A stretch of DNA of 64,000 bases, from NCBI GenBank assembly GCA_036898135.1, contig CM072525.1, positions 23,897,992 through 23,961,991 on the forward strand, in the 5' to 3' direction. A model generated the notes under the pieces. That model was not told the origin of the DNA. It worked only from the letters and a program-made list of their open reading frames with translations, and ran no database searches. Shown here piece after piece: positions 1 through 52,196 of the stretch. The stretch's first letter is position 1, and every line of letters starts with the position of its first letter. Origin of the DNA: Oncomelania hupensis. Its lineage: Eukaryota > Mollusca > Gastropoda > Littorinimorpha > Pomatiopsidae. Made by a program: the position numbers and the translations under genes.

Positions 1-204
1 ACATGCACGCATCCATCAATTTAAAAAAAAAAAAAATGTACCAGCTATGCCACACTCGGTGTACACGACATCAGCAGTGCCATAAGCCAGCTTGTAAGTG
101 TTCTTCAGTAGTACCAAGTTTGCATGCAGCGTCTCGCACGTGCTAGCGAGGTCTTTCTGGTCTGAAAAGATCATCGCATCATCATCAACATCGTCACCAT
201 CATG

Positions 205-309
205 AAAATCATTCACAACAACAGCCACAACAATAACACCAACAACAGCACCACACCCACCACCCCCATCATCATCACCACCGTCACCAACACTATCATC
301 ATTATGACT

Positions 310-374
<65 letters not shown>

Positions 375-530
375 AATAACCATTACCATCATCGCCATTA
401 TCATCATCATCCACCACCACCAACATCAATACCCCACCACCTTCATCATCTTCTTCATCATCACCACCACCACTACCACTATCATAACCACCAACAATAC
501 TACCAGCAGCGTTCTGGCAATAAATCATCA
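205..530. repeat. (ATC/CAC)n trinucleotide tract in intron after exon 18
   Basis: A near-pure ATC/CAT run at about 300-375 is flanked by degenerate CAC/CAA triplets. It is a microsatellite; the poly-Ile, poly-Met and poly-Asp readings of its frames are not genes. A related tract lies at 3240-3360 next to a relic of the same exon. Positions 1-200 show nothing recognisable. Confidence 0.9.
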
Positions 531-584
531 TCAATAATGGAAACAAAACAAACTCCAAATACTGGAACCCTCCAAAATGCATAC

Positions 585-37445
<36,861 letters not shown>

Positions 37446-37688
37446 CTGAAAAATGGGAATAAACAAACGAATAAAAGGCCATTTGATGCATAGTCATAAG
37501 TTAAAAGCGAGATAAACAAGCTGAACTATTTATAAACTGCAATAGTCAACGCTGCCATGCTTTAAGTCAAACGAAATAATATAGGATTTCATCCTATTCT
37601 AGTCTAGTCTACAATACGTTTAGTCTATGCAGGATATACAATTAAAGGTCGAAATGCAGAGGGGCACTTTTGCTCGTCCGTACTATTT

Positions 37689-37689
<1 letters not shown>

Positions 37690-37730
<41 letters not shown>

Positions 37731-38000
37731 GTGTGTGTGCGCGCGCGCGTGGGGCTGTGCCCTTTTTTTTAGACTTGTAATTACAAAAATGACAGAAAGC
37801 TGAAAGGAGAAGGAGGAGCAGAAGAACAAGAAGAAGAACGACTAAGAAGAATGCCGAAGAGGAATGGGACTGGAAGAAGGAGGAAGGAGAGGAGGAGGAG
37901 GAGGAAGAAGAAGAAGAAGAAGAAGGACGAGGAGATGGAGAAGAGGAAGAAGAAGAAGAAGAAGGAGGAGGAGGAAGAGGAGGAGGAGGAAAAGTGGTAG
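37690..38000. repeat. (GT)n and purine-rich tracts
   Basis: (GT)n at 37691-37755 and a GAA/GGA tract at 37800-37995. No gene. Confidence 0.9.
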
Positions 38001-38166
38001 TAACGTAGAGTTTCTACCAAAAACAATATTTCGAGAAAAGCACCCACAATGTCATCAGTAGCAATGATAATGATGATGACGATGATGATGACATAGAGAC
38101 GAATTAGCTGAACATATTTGACACTCATCATATTAGCATATTTTCACAGGATGAAGATTTTGACAG

Positions 38167-41080
<2,914 letters not shown>

Positions 41081-41099
41081 GCTAATGCATTGTCCTGCT

Positions 41100-41478
<379 letters not shown>

Positions 41479-41479
41479 T

Positions 41480-42330
41480 TGTATTTATTCCAATCCTTCC
41501 TCCCGTTGTGGTTTTTGTTTTTGTTTTTAGTTGTTGAAGGGGTTAGAATTGAAAAACTGCATGGTTTGAAATACTGCATGGTTTGGGGCGATTGCTCTTG
41601 TTCTTGCAATGTATTGTATTGTTATTTTAGTGTTGTAATCAAATGTTTATTTTATTTATTTATTTATTTATTTTACGTTGGCGTTGTAACTTACCAGCGT
41701 TTACATTGTGTTAAGGACACATAGAATACATTATGATCAATCCATAGTTATTTTATTTTGCCAGAGAAAGATAGTAACAAATGGAAAATATGGGAAAGCT
41801 TTTAAACACAGGTTTGGGTCATTGTCAATAAATCTTCACAGCAATACCAATAGAGCTTCGATCAATAATTTTATCGGTAAACTAAAATGTGCTGTAGGAG
41901 TGAATCTGCAGGAGTGGTTCTGCCTGGTGTTCGTTCCAGCATGTGGACGAAGACATTTTCAACATTGGGTCGGTTTTCTGTTACGATTCTTTAGCTCGTG
42001 TTAGAGCACCGGACCAAGACTTTGGATGGCGTGTGTTCAATCCTGACTTCGGACGGCGCCCTGAGCAGCTTTTTGAGCATTGCAAATGCTGCCATATAAA
42101 ATCAGTACTGCTAGACAGTATGAATTGGATCGCATCAGAACAATCGTGGTTATCTGTTCTTACGACAGCAACAGTGTAGACTCGATCATTATCAACATAA
42201 TTCCACATTGTAATGTAATGCATGTTTCCTTGTTCATTACAGAGACAAAAAAAAATACTTCTTGAATTTTGAATCGTGAATTAAATGGTTTTCTAATTTT
42301 TTTTAAAACAAAATGTTATCCATTAATATA
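41480..42330. other. No recognised content
   Basis: AT-rich sequence with short frames that show no domain. I see no element ends. Confidence 0.35.
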
Positions 42331-42334
42331 ATTG

Positions 42335-42410
42335 TTCATATATAACGCTTTTCCAGCTCAGGGGCTGCTCATGGCGCTGGTCGATACAGGATCTAACTCG
42401 AACCGCCCGT
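42335..42410 (-). mobile_element. LINE B/SINE tail fragment (uninterrupted)
   Basis: TATATAACGCTTTTCCAGC, TGGCGCTGGTCGATACAGG and ATCTAACTCGAACC. It serves as the empty-site reference for the insertion at 10985-11304. Confidence 0.65.
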
Positions 42411-42644
42411 GACTACCATTTATTGTGCACATTGATCTGTTGTTCCAACCCAAGTCAATTCAAATTCAAACTGAATCCCAATTTTTTTTTTAAATAGAAG
42501 GAATTGCTCTTTTTTCTTCCTTTTTCCTTGTTATTTCCATTAATGATGTATTAGAAGTTTGCATGAGCAGCATGGGGTGGTAGTGGTGGTAATGATGGTG
42601 GGGGTGGTGGTGGTGATGATAATGATGAAGATGATGAGGCGCAG

Positions 42645-42990
42645 CTTATCCACGCTGGCGGTATGATCAAGGGGAACAGGGAGCCATTGGACAACACGAT
42701 GACCTGCTCAAAGTGGTGAAAAAACGAAAACTCCGATGGTATGGCCACGTCACCAGATCATCAGGTCTTGCGAAGACCATCCTGCAAGGCACTGTGCAGG
42801 AGGTAGAAGAAGAGGGAGACCGAAAAAGAGGTGGGAGGACAACTTTCGAGAATGGACTGGTTTGACACTGAGCGAAACCATCAGGGATGCTGAGGACAGG
42901 GAAAGGTGGAGTACTCTGGTTAAACGATCATCTGTGGTGCCCCTACGACCTCCGAGTTACGGGATAGGATAGGATAGGATAGGATAGGAA
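42645..42990 (+). mobile_element. LINE family A, 3' fragment
   Basis: Plus-strand remains of the C-terminal coding region (GAAAACTCCGATGGTATGG, CAAGGCACTGTGCAGG, GAATGGACTGGTTTGACAC) end with a GAGTTACGGG block and (ATAGG)n at 42962-42987, the same tail as copies at 4.9 and 60.2 kb. Confidence 0.85.
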
Positions 42991-42999
42991 CAGGAAATG

Positions 43000-43500
43000 A
43001 AAAAAAAGGAGGTAGGATTGGTGACACTATAGTAGATTTTAAAATATCAATCGCAAATTTAAAAAAAGATAAAAAAGAAACACAACAACAACACAAACAT
43101 TTCTTATCTTGTGATCTGTAGCACCTCTTTGTCTAATACCTTCTTCTCTTCTTTCTTCCAACACTTCCTTCTGTTTCCAATGGAGCAGTTGTAATGCCAC
43201 AAATGTGTATTTACCGCCCCTGTAACTGATTCTGCCCTACCTCTCTTCTCTTCCTTCCGTTCCGTCTCTTCTTTCTTGCATTGTGAGTGGAGCTACTGTA
43301 ATGTTCCTGCTTCTAGGTTTCTTTAAAAACGGCGAGGGTTGGATACTCTCCCTCAGGCACGTGGCTTTTAAGTCCTCAAGAAGCATAATAGCGAAATATA
43401 TGTTTCGATCTCCCCCTTACTTTATACCAAATGTTTGAGTATTAAATGTGTTTTTGATGTGTGGAAGATTGGGTGAAACATATGATAATCATTGGTGATT
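43000..43500. other. No recognised content
   Basis: C/T-rich and AT-rich sequence; no element or exon recognised. Confidence 0.35.
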
Positions 43501-43524
43501 TGGGGGAAAAAGCGCGTATATAGC

Positions 43525-43739
43525 GTCCATGAGTAGTAGTAGTAGTAGTAGTAGTAGTCGTAGTAGTGGTAGTAGTAGTGGAAGCAATATTATTATTATT
43601 ATTATAGTTAATAGTTGCAGTAGTAGTAGTAATAGTATAGTAGTAGTAGTAGTAGTAGTAGCAGTTATTATTATTATTATTGTTGTTGTTGTTGTTGTTA
43701 GTAGTAGTAGTAGTAGTAGTGGTAGTAGTAGTAGTAGTG

Positions 43740-43789
<50 letters not shown>

Positions 43790-43953
43790 GTTAATAGTAG
43801 CAGTAGTAGTAGTAATAGTATAGTAGTAGTAGTAGCAATTAATAATATTATTATTATTATTGCTATTGTTGTTGTTGTTAATAGTAGTAGTAGTAGTATA
43901 TAGATGTTGTTGTTGTTAATAGTAGTAGTAGTAGTAGTAGTAGATGTAGTAGT

Positions 43954-43955
<2 letters not shown>
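43525..43955. repeat. Mosaic (TAG/ATT/GTT)n trinucleotide field
   Basis: Blocks of (TAG)n, (ATT)n and (GTT)n alternate; a segment of about 185 bases is repeated in altered form (43596-43720 versus 43795-43905), indicating duplication. Poly-Ser, poly-Ile and poly-Leu frames are not genes. Confidence 0.93.
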
Positions 43956-44177
<222 letters not shown>

Positions 44178-44179
44178 TT

Positions 44180-45803
44180 TCTTCTTTTATCGCCTCTTCT
44201 GGTTCTATATACTGTATGCTCACCTCCCCTCCCCTCCCCTCCTCTCCATCCACTCACCCAGCCCCACTGCCTTACTTCCGTTATGCCTACTATGTCTTCC
44301 ATTTCAAATGGAGTGTGTGCGTTGCTTCTGTCTGCTACTATCACTGTTCAAAGTAATGATTCTTCGTTCCATTTGGCCAGCTTTCTTTTTTTTCCGTCTA
44401 TTCTTTCCTGGACGTTTGCATGGAGTGGTCTAGTAATCATACCGTTCCGTTGAACGGAATTGTGTTTATACTTCCTTACTCTACTGTTTTCTATTTGTAT
44501 TTCATTTTGCAATTGTTCATTGGATTTTTTTTTAAAATATTAGTTTGGTTGTTAGAATAAAAATTAAGTTCTTTCTGTGTCTCAGATTAGACTTTTAAAC
44601 ACCCCCCCCACACACACACACTAACACATCTACACACATTCACACACACACACATTGCACTGACATTGACACAGTAAAATAATAAAAATATTGATGGCGT
44701 TGGTAATCCATTTTCACCATGGCAGTGAGTATCAGTAAGCCTTTCTATCCATTGATGTTAATCATGTTCTCAGATGACAGAAAAAGAGCATTGTTGGTGT
44801 TAAAGTTGGTCTGAACCCTTGACCAGAAAACGCCAATAAAATGTGTTCTTCACCTTAAAAGATGACTATATCTACCAGTTAAACATTTTAGCGTCTGCCA
44901 CGTGCGACAGTTTATATGTAAACGTTTTGTCCGGCATTCTAGAAAAATCATCTGCTGCAATAAGTACATGAATAACATACCTCCCCTTCTCATCTTTACA
45001 GACACACAATCACCCCAACCATGTTTATACGTCATAGCCACGGGCGCTGGTATCGGAATTTCAGCGGACTCTAAACTAGTAGTTAGTATAGAGTCCGCTG
45101 ACATTCCAAAACGAACGCCTGTGGTCATAGTGGTAGCTAAGCTTACTGAGAGTGTACAGGCATTCGCAGTTAAACCCAGCGGTAATAGTCTACAGGATAA
45201 CACCACTATGATTATATAGGCAAGTTCATTGGCACAATAGTAGTAGATCAGCTAATACAGCGCCTGTAATACGGTTAGCCACTCCACAGCGGTAGGCTGT
45301 CACAGCACTCGGGTGTTTCCGGGTTGATTTCCGTCAAATTTCGGAGACAACCAAATGACGATGCAAACTTTTTTTTTTTTAAATATAAATAAATACGTTT
45401 ATACGAAAGATCTATTAGAATCAGTAATGTGTAATAATATTAAAAATACAAATTGCTCAAAAGAACAAGTTTTTTTAGAAATTAAAATTCAAAACTCTCA
45501 AGATAAAAGCACACATTTTTGGTTTATTTAAAACTTCCATCAAGTGTAACTCACTGGCCAAGTATAAAGTATACAAGACATCAAGCACTATTAAAAATAC
45601 ATAAAACTAATTACGATTGAATAAAAGTCATAGTTACAACATCTTAATGAACTCTTTTATGATCATACTGTCTAATGTGTGATACTATCATAATAATGAA
45701 AGAAATCAGACTACATTCTTTTATGACCTTACTGTCTAGTGTCAAACGTTGGAGGGAGAAAATGGCGTCAAACTCACTTTAAACACACACACAGACACAC
45801 ACA

Positions 45804-45838
<35 letters not shown>

Positions 45839-46600
45839 GGCTTAAATCGGTTGTTAAAAAAAAAAAGAAGGAATGTCGTAAATAACTGAATTGTCAGCAA
45901 GACGATGAAGTATGGTATTTTTTTTAGTATTTCACTTTTGGTCCTGGCATTGATCCACGAAATCCTTAGTTTTTGGAACAAATGTTCTTGGGCAATGGAA
46001 ACAGCATTATAAGTTGATTTAGAACGTGCTCTAAATTTGTGGTGCAACAACATTGCTATAGCCAATCAGAATGCATACAAATGGCCACGCGCAGTGCTAA
46101 ATGCGCACTTGGCAGTTGAATCGTAATTAGCCTATATGTCGGGAAAAGGAGCGGGACTGCTGTCAAATGTATCTCAGCGACAAACGCTAAGTTTTTTTCG
46201 AAATTGTATCAAAGCTATGATGCACTTTGGAATAATCTCATCAACTCTATGGGTTGAGTCGGCCTTGTTTTACAACCACAAATAGCCGCGCAAAGAAAAC
46301 GCAACTCTCGGAAGATTGCGGAGTGTGCATTGTTTTCGCGCAGATGTTGCAGATATTTATTTTACCGCGTGACTGAATGCGTTGTTAAAACACTTCTGAA
46401 ACACAGTTTCTACACAATGTTGTCCCATTTTTGTATACTTAGGTGTTCGTGTGACTTTAGCGGTTCTCGGCTGACTCGGAGTCTCAGCTACATGTACGCG
46501 GTGTTCTGAGTGGCAAGCATAGCCAAAGCGTCACTGGCACAAACAAGGAGTGAATCATTATTGTAGATCTACTGCTGCATGATTGCTATGTAGGTTATGC
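44180..46600. other. No recognised gene; one hairpin and a (CA)n
   Basis: A 19-base inverted repeat at 45055-45107 and (CA)n at 45783-45835 are the only structures seen. Two overlapping frames of about 105-118 codons on opposite strands at 44850-45219 have no recognisable domain. Confidence 0.35.
45055..45107. repeat. 19-bp inverted repeat hairpin
   Basis: Arms 45055-45073 (starting GGAATTTCAGCGG) and 45089-45107 differ by one base; the loop is 15 bases and contains TAGTAGTTAGTA. Confidence 0.75.
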
Positions 46601-46609
46601 GCCTTGTTC

Positions 46610-47095
46610 CTAAATCACTCCAAGCGCGGCAATCTGTAACCAGCTTACACGCTCACAATCATGTTATACACGTATACGACAAACACAAATTCAATCAATC
46701 AGCCAATCAATCTTTCATTTAATATCTGTTCACACATTTAGATGATTAACGTCTTCTAATAGAAGATTTAACAATAGCTTTAATTACTCGATCCTGTAAC
46801 ATGTAAAAACATTAAGACATTTAAACACGCATTCATCATTCAAACATCTGGTGTAACAGCAGAGAGATTGATATTAGATGACCAAAAAGAAATCAAATTT
46901 ATCTTTTGTTGTTGAAAATTTACATTGACTGCATAACAAACCCATCATTCAAGGGAGGGAGGAAAAACTGGAGTACGAAGAGAAAACCCTTGATGGCCTG
47001 AACAGAGCACGTAAAGTATAATGAATCGGAATCAAACGGTTTAGGACTGGCCACTGATACCAGAGCACAAGCCACCTTTACAGATTAAGCATCGC
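46610..47095 (-). mobile_element. SINE family S3, diverged copy
   Basis: Shares with 57120-57500 and 58690-59085 the order CGCGGCAATCTGTAACCAG, TTACACGCTCACA, CATCTGGTGTAA, GAGGGAGGAAAAACTGGAG, AAAACCCTTGATGG. The tRNA-like head (minus strand, 47030-47090) is badly mutated. Confidence 0.6.
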
Positions 47096-47189
47096 CCAGT
47101 TCGATTAGCAGCTTGGACGAGACTAACACAAGGGCAAAAAAAATGTAGGATCGCATTACAGCCCACCCACCTGTGAATGAATAGGCATA

Positions 47190-47330
47190 TGCCTTACGGT
47201 ACAAAGTGGACGCCTTGAGCGGCTTGATTTCAATCTTGTATCAGCCAGCGCCGTAAGCAGCTCTTGACCTAAATAAATGAGCTATATAAAGAATGGTAAC
47301 ATAACTGAATAAATAAATAATCTGACTATT
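47190..47330 (+). mobile_element. LINE B/SINE tail fragment
   Basis: GCCTTGAGCGGCTTGA, TTGTATCAGCCAGCGCC and TATATAAAGAATGG ending in (AAAT)n. Confidence 0.6.
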
Positions 47331-47344
47331 TTACATTACATTAC

Positions 47345-47925
47345 ATTACATGATTATTGCTTTAGGTCCAGCGGACTCTTCCGAGCCAAATCAGGACCGG
47401 ACAACCCCTGATCCGCATAAAAGATCTGCTGAAACAACCCTAGTAGTAAAACTGAAAGCTCTCCACCAGCCAGTCACTTTACACTAAAGACATCCCACGC
47501 AGGGGACGCTGAGGCTATACTCTAATTTATCGAACCCCCCCGTTTACAAAAACAAAATAGAATACAAAAATCATTATAAATTATCAACAAAACACATACA
47601 TATAAAATGCCTACATTGCTAAATAATAACATCGTAGGAAGCCCTATTGACCACCTGGTAGAAAGCGTCCAATATTCCCAAGCTGATCCAACAGACCTCA
47701 AAAACAAATAAAGAGTATTATTCCGGAAGAGTTTTGAAGAAAAAAGGTAGGTGACTGGTCTAGCGAAGAAGAAGATAGTATAGCAGATTGATAGAACAGA
47801 GCAGGAATGAGAAACAACAAATGAGAAAGACAGCGACAGTGGGAATTTAAAGCACTAAATTCCCAGAAAGTGGGGATACTATTTATACTGAATCCCCCGG
47901 CACCCCAACGGGGGAATCTGACTAT
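47345..47925 (-). mobile_element. Retroposon family F, copy 2
   Basis: Reverse complement of 35340-35930 over almost its full length (TTAGGTCCAGCGGACTC, CATAAAAGATCTGCTG, AAATAATAACATCG...). The 3' end abuts (TTACA)n at 47330-47352. Confidence 0.9.
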
Positions 47926-48023
47926 TTAGAATGAGAGGGGAAGGCAAAGCAGAGACGAAGAAAAGAAATGGGCACCGCCCTCATAAAGCTGGACCTGAGC
48001 GAAAGGAAGTCCCCTAAAGTCTC

Positions 48024-48673
48024 TGTTACACTCAGTTCGATGTTGGTGTTTTCTATCAGTATCTGATTCAGCCCCAATGCTGAATTCCTGATAGGGTGTA
48101 ACTCAGATTCGTTTATCCACGCAGCCCGTCCAAACAGCATACAAGTCACAAAGTCGACGTATGAAGTTTTCCACTTTTTATTCAGCACACATCAACAACT
48201 GCATACAATTCTCAACTCAACTCAACAACTTTCAAATTTACTTTCCAGCTTCACTATCAACAACAATCTCTCAATAACAACTTCACTATCCTATTTTTGA
48301 AACAGCGCGGCACTTAAATAGTCTCTTGATACTCCCGAATAACCTGGATCAATCTCGTTTGACGCAATTTAACCAATCGCTTCTAACTTCGTCATTACTG
48401 TCTTACGTCATACATATTTTCTTCTCCTTCGGAACGTCTTCTTGCTTCGACATGTATCGGAAATTTCTATAGAGAATAAACACGCAGATCCAGAAAATTC
48501 TACAACAATATCGACTAACGAAAATTATCAACGTTATACAAAGCCTCTCCTAACAACAATGCAAACTCAAATCAAAGGTAAATAAACTCCATTATTGAAT
48601 ACTTTGCAAAACGAAACAATTAGATCTATCGTGCGCGTTTCCGACATACTTTCGTTCGCGTTTCAACGTAACA
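48024..48673 (-). repeat. 3' LTR (650 bp)
   Basis: TG...CA ends; differs from the 5' LTR at a handful of sites, e.g. CATACAATTCTC against CATAAATTCTC and CTATAGAG against CTATCGAG. Confidence 0.95.
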
Positions 48674-48934
48674 TAACCCCCCACTCAGGAAGAAATTTAC
48701 CCAATTTCTTTCAACAACGTTGAAACGTAATGCACAAACAAAGTTCAGAATTAAAACTTATTTCAGACTGTCTGAACACTGTCAATGTTCTCAGCTCATT
48801 CACACAGAGTCAATGTTCTTCCATCCGCAAGTCTATCTGGATATTGTCAATGTTCACAGTTTATCTACACAATCAATGTTTTTCATCTTCAAGTCTGTCT
48901 ATATATTACCAATGTTCTGAGATCATCAACACAG

Positions 48935-50944
48935 TCAATATTCTTTCATTCGCAAGGAAACGACGCCCTCGTCAGTTGCGGTCGTCATCGGCCCAGGGTC
49001 AAAGACGATGATCACGTGGGCTTCCCTGGAATCAGTGCGTCCTCCGTTGTCTCCTTCTTCCATCGGATGTCCGACGCAGTCGACGTTGTCAGCTCCCAGG
49101 ATGCATTTGCTGGGTCTCACGGTCAGGTTGGCTTCTGCGGGACGGTGGAACAGCTCCCTCAAGGTCTGCAGATGCTCCTTCCAGGTCTGGGTGTGGACTT
49201 CATGTTCGACCAAAGTCTTAGAGCCTGGGACATCATTGAAGCTCTGGGGAAACTCGCCCATAAGGTCCTTGAGCTCAATCTTTTGACCTTCCGTCAAGCC
49301 TGGTCCTAGCTTAACGTCATCGATGCCTTCTTTGCTGTGGAAGTCTCCCAGTTCCAACAGTTCCTCGCTGTCAAAGCTGTTGTCGATCTCAGCTGCTGTT
49401 GCTGCGTGTACAGTCTCTGATGGCCTTTCCACGTACAGCTTATGGAGGTTGGCGTGGTATATCTTGGGATGCTGGCCGACCTTCACCTTGTAGTCGTTGA
49501 TCCCCACCACGGTCTCCACTTCGTACGGGCCTTTCCACTGCATCAGCAACTTATTATGATCAGTAGGTAGCAGCACCAGCACTTTGTTGCCAGGTTTGAA
49601 CTTCCTGTTTACAGCCCTACGATCGTAGTAGTGCTTTCCACAGTCTTGGGACTTCTTCAGGTTTTCTCTGGCTATCTCGAGAGTCTGCTCCAGCTTCTCC
49701 AGTAGCTCAAACACGTACTGGTAGCTGTTCTTCACCTCTGGGGTGTCTACTTCTTTCGTCCACAGTTCTTTTAGGCTGTGCATCGGCCCTCGGATGGTTC
49801 TTCCGTACAGCAGCTCGAACGGAGAAAAGCCGGTGGACTCCTGCTGTACTTCTCTGTAGGCGAAAAGTAAGGCGTTGATATAGCGATGCCATTGTCTGGG
49901 CTGCTCGCTGCACAGTTTCTTCAGGGTGGACTTCAGCGTAGCATTGAACTTCTCGACAAGCCCGTTGCACATCGGATGGTAAGGTGTCGTAGTCAAATGC
50001 CGGATGCTCAGCAGTCTGTTGACCTCCTTCATGCAGTCAGAGACGAACTGCGTCCCGAGGTCTGTCAGGATCTCTTCAGGCACTCCAAGTCTACTGAACA
50101 TGTCCACCAGTGCCTCTGCCACAGTCTCAGTTTCAATCTTCTCCAGTGGCACTGCTTCTGGGTACCGAGTTGCATAGTCCACTAAAGTCAGTACCCACCG
50201 ATGACCTTCTTCACTCGGAGGTCTTATTTCGCCGATTAGGTCTAAGGCCACCCTCTTGAAAGGTCGGTCGATCAAAGGCATCCTCTGCATAGGTACTTTA
50301 GGAACCCTTCCTCGAGGTATGGTCTTCTGACAAATGTCACATGATCGGCAGAAACGGCTGACGTCCGCATGAAGTCCTGGCCAGTAGAACACCGCCTGGA
50401 TTCTATCCGACGTCTTCTTGATACCTAGGTGACCTCCCATGATGGAGTCGTGAGCTACTTCCATCACCTGGCGCCTTAGGGGTAACGGTACCAAGACTTG
50501 ACGTAGTGGTTTCCCTCCGTTGACCCTCGGGTGCTGGAAGATTCGGTACAGTATCTTGGCCTTCACCTCAAAATAGACTGTGCCACTGCCTTTGGTCACG
50601 TGGTCTTGGCGGTTCCTGTACTTGTTTAAAGTGCTATCAGCTTCCTGGAGCTGGATCAGCTTATCTCTGTTCACGATGGCAGCTTTGGAGTTGTCGGCGA
50701 CCTTCAGTGGCGTAGACGTCTTGTCTCTCTTGGCCTGGGCCCTGGTTGTAACAGCACCGACGATCTCTGGTCGGCAGGGCTGAGCTGGAGTAACCACATT
50801 GTCCCATAGCAACTCTGTAAGGTCTCCATCGGGAAACGGCAACGGATCCTCCTCCGCAACTTCGACACGTTGGGTTGAGGCAGGTCTCCATTCTGAATCG
50901 GGGTCGTCGGGTCGCCTCGCGCCGTCGATATTCCCGATCATCAA
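48935..50944 (-). CDS. Integrase plus truncated RT of the Gmr1-type element, 669 codons
   Basis: Residues 1-130: tail of the protease region and linker (TRAQ segment). HHCC zinc finger: His165, His172, Cys202, Cys205. Integrase core: Asp235 in ALDLIG, Asp295 in LTDLGTQF, Glu331 in GLVEKFN, the D-D-35-E spacing of an intact catalytic triad. C-terminal integrase domain with LMQWKGPYEV (467-476) and YHANLHKLY. Then the gypsy pre-RT linker (EGQKIELKDLMGEF, VEHEVHT, 552-585), followed directly by RT thumb sequence (HLQTLRELFHRPAEANLTV, SKC, 591-613). The palm with the catalytic aspartates is missing; the last 40 residues are out of register. The frame continues that of gag-protease after one stop codon. 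Confidence 0.92.
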   Translation of the reverse strand: MMIGNIDGARRPDDPDSEWRPASTQRVEVAEEDPLPFPDGDLTELLWDNVVTPAQPCRPEIVGAVTTRAQAKRDKTSTPLKVADNSKAAIVNRDKLIQLQEADSTLNKYRNRQDHVTKGSGTVYFEVKAKILYRIFQHPRVNGGKPLRQVLVPLPLRRQVMEVAHDSIMGGHLGIKKTSDRIQAVFYWPGLHADVSRFCRSCDICQKTIPRGRVPKVPMQRMPLIDRPFKRVALDLIGEIRPPSEEGHRWVLTLVDYATRYPEAVPLEKIETETVAEALVDMFSRLGVPEEILTDLGTQFVSDCMKEVNRLLSIRHLTTTPYHPMCNGLVEKFNATLKSTLKKLCSEQPRQWHRYINALLFAYREVQQESTGFSPFELLYGRTIRGPMHSLKELWTKEVDTPEVKNSYQYVFELLEKLEQTLEIARENLKKSQDCGKHYYDRRAVNRKFKPGNKVLVLLPTDHNKLLMQWKGPYEVETVVGINDYKVKVGQHPKIYHANLHKLYVERPSETVHAATAAEIDNSFDSEELLELGDFHSKEGIDDVKLGPGLTEGQKIELKDLMGEFPQSFNDVPGSKTLVEHEVHTQTWKEHLQTLRELFHRPAEANLTVRPSKCILGADNVDCVGHPMEEGDNGGRTDSREAHVIIVFDPGPMTTATDEGVVSLRMKEY

Positions 50945-50989
50945 ATCGTATAGCGGCTTCTTCAGGCAAACCGCTTCGACTTCGCCTAT

Positions 50990-52196
50990 TTAGAAAGGGG
51001 TGTTGACATGAATCTTCGCAACTGGCGCTCTCACACATTTGCTGTCGGCCATAAGTGTCCATTTTGAATAGCCAGTGAACTGTTCTTTAGCGATTAGGTC
51101 TTCTTTGACGATGACCCCACTGCAGCCAGAGTCTCTTAGAACAGTCACTTCATGATTTCCGACGCGTCCCTTTGAAACAGGCATGTTCTGGACGGTCACA
51201 GCTGCGCTGGCGACGACGGTAATGGATTTTCCGTTGGCAAGGAGAAGTTGGCCATCGGTTATGCACTCTTGCACGTCCGCGGGAGTAGCTGTGCGCTCGG
51301 TCTCACTCGAAAGAATGACGCTCCCGCCGCACACCTGATGGTCAGATCTACTGGTTTGCCGTTGATTGGAGAAACGTCTCTGTCGGTTGCCCACCGCTGC
51401 ATTGTCCGTACTGCCCCGCTGTCCGCTACTTTTGTTTTGAGGACAATTAGCCGCTCTGTGGTCTGTAGCGTTGCAGGTGAAACAGCCTCTTGAATGCCCT
51501 TCCCTGGGAGGAGGCGTGGAGTCCGTCTGTCTCTGGCTCGTCTGGCTCCCTTGGATCTGGTTCCCATGGCTTGCAGTTTTCTGAAAATGTTTCGTCGCCT
51601 TGGGTGGCCCCAGCGTCTTCTCATGAGCGATGAGATATCTTTCAGCAGCTTCAGCAACGTCTTTTAGCGTCTCCAACTTTTGTATTTCCAAGTGGATCGC
51701 GAGGTCCTTAGGGCAGGCGTTGAGTAATTGCTCCCTTACAATCAGATCATGGAGACTCTCGTAAGTCTTCCCTTTGCCTGATAATTCCACCCACTTGTGT
51801 AGATATGACGACAGTCGCTCCACAAACTGCTTTGGCGTCTCGTCTGACAGAGGCCGGCATTCGCGAAAGCGTTTACGGTAGCCCTTTTCTGTAAAGTTGT
51901 AGCACTGCAATAGGGCCGCTTTCAAAACGTCGTAGTCTTTGGCGTCATTATTCGACAGTCTACTGTAGACATCGAGCGCCTTCCCCGTCAGTAGTGCGCT
52001 GAGTATGATCGCCCAGTCTTGACGTTGCCATTTAGCGCTTTCGGCGAACCTTTCGAACCTCGCCAGATAGCTGTCGATCTGGTCCTTTTCGTCGACGAAC
52101 ACTGGCAATTTTGGAGTCTTGAAGTCACTGATAACTTGTGGCGCATGCTGCTGTTGCTGGATGCGCGCCAACTCCTTTCTGCCAGAAGTCAGCCAT
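50990..52196 (-). CDS. Gag-protease of the Gmr1-type element
   Basis: 393 codons are open from 52171. Residues 20-90 are capsid-like (FVDEKDQIDSYLARFERFA); 95-185 match the SCAN/capsid C-terminal pattern (YRKRFRECRPL, HDLIVREQLLNACP, EAAERYLIAH). CCHC knuckle C230-x2-C233-x4-H238-x4-C243. Protease active site DSG at 347-349 (VTVLRDSGCSG). An ATG in strong context (AAGATGG) at 52196 is one base out of frame with the rest, suggesting a single-base insertion near 52174. The frame ends ...NTPF then TAA; integrase follows in the same frame. Confidence 0.9.

Noticed and set aside
44850..45219. Overlapping frames of 105-118 codons as a first exon with signal peptide
   Set aside because: No ATG at a suitable place, no domain, no convincing donor; the frames centre on a hairpin.
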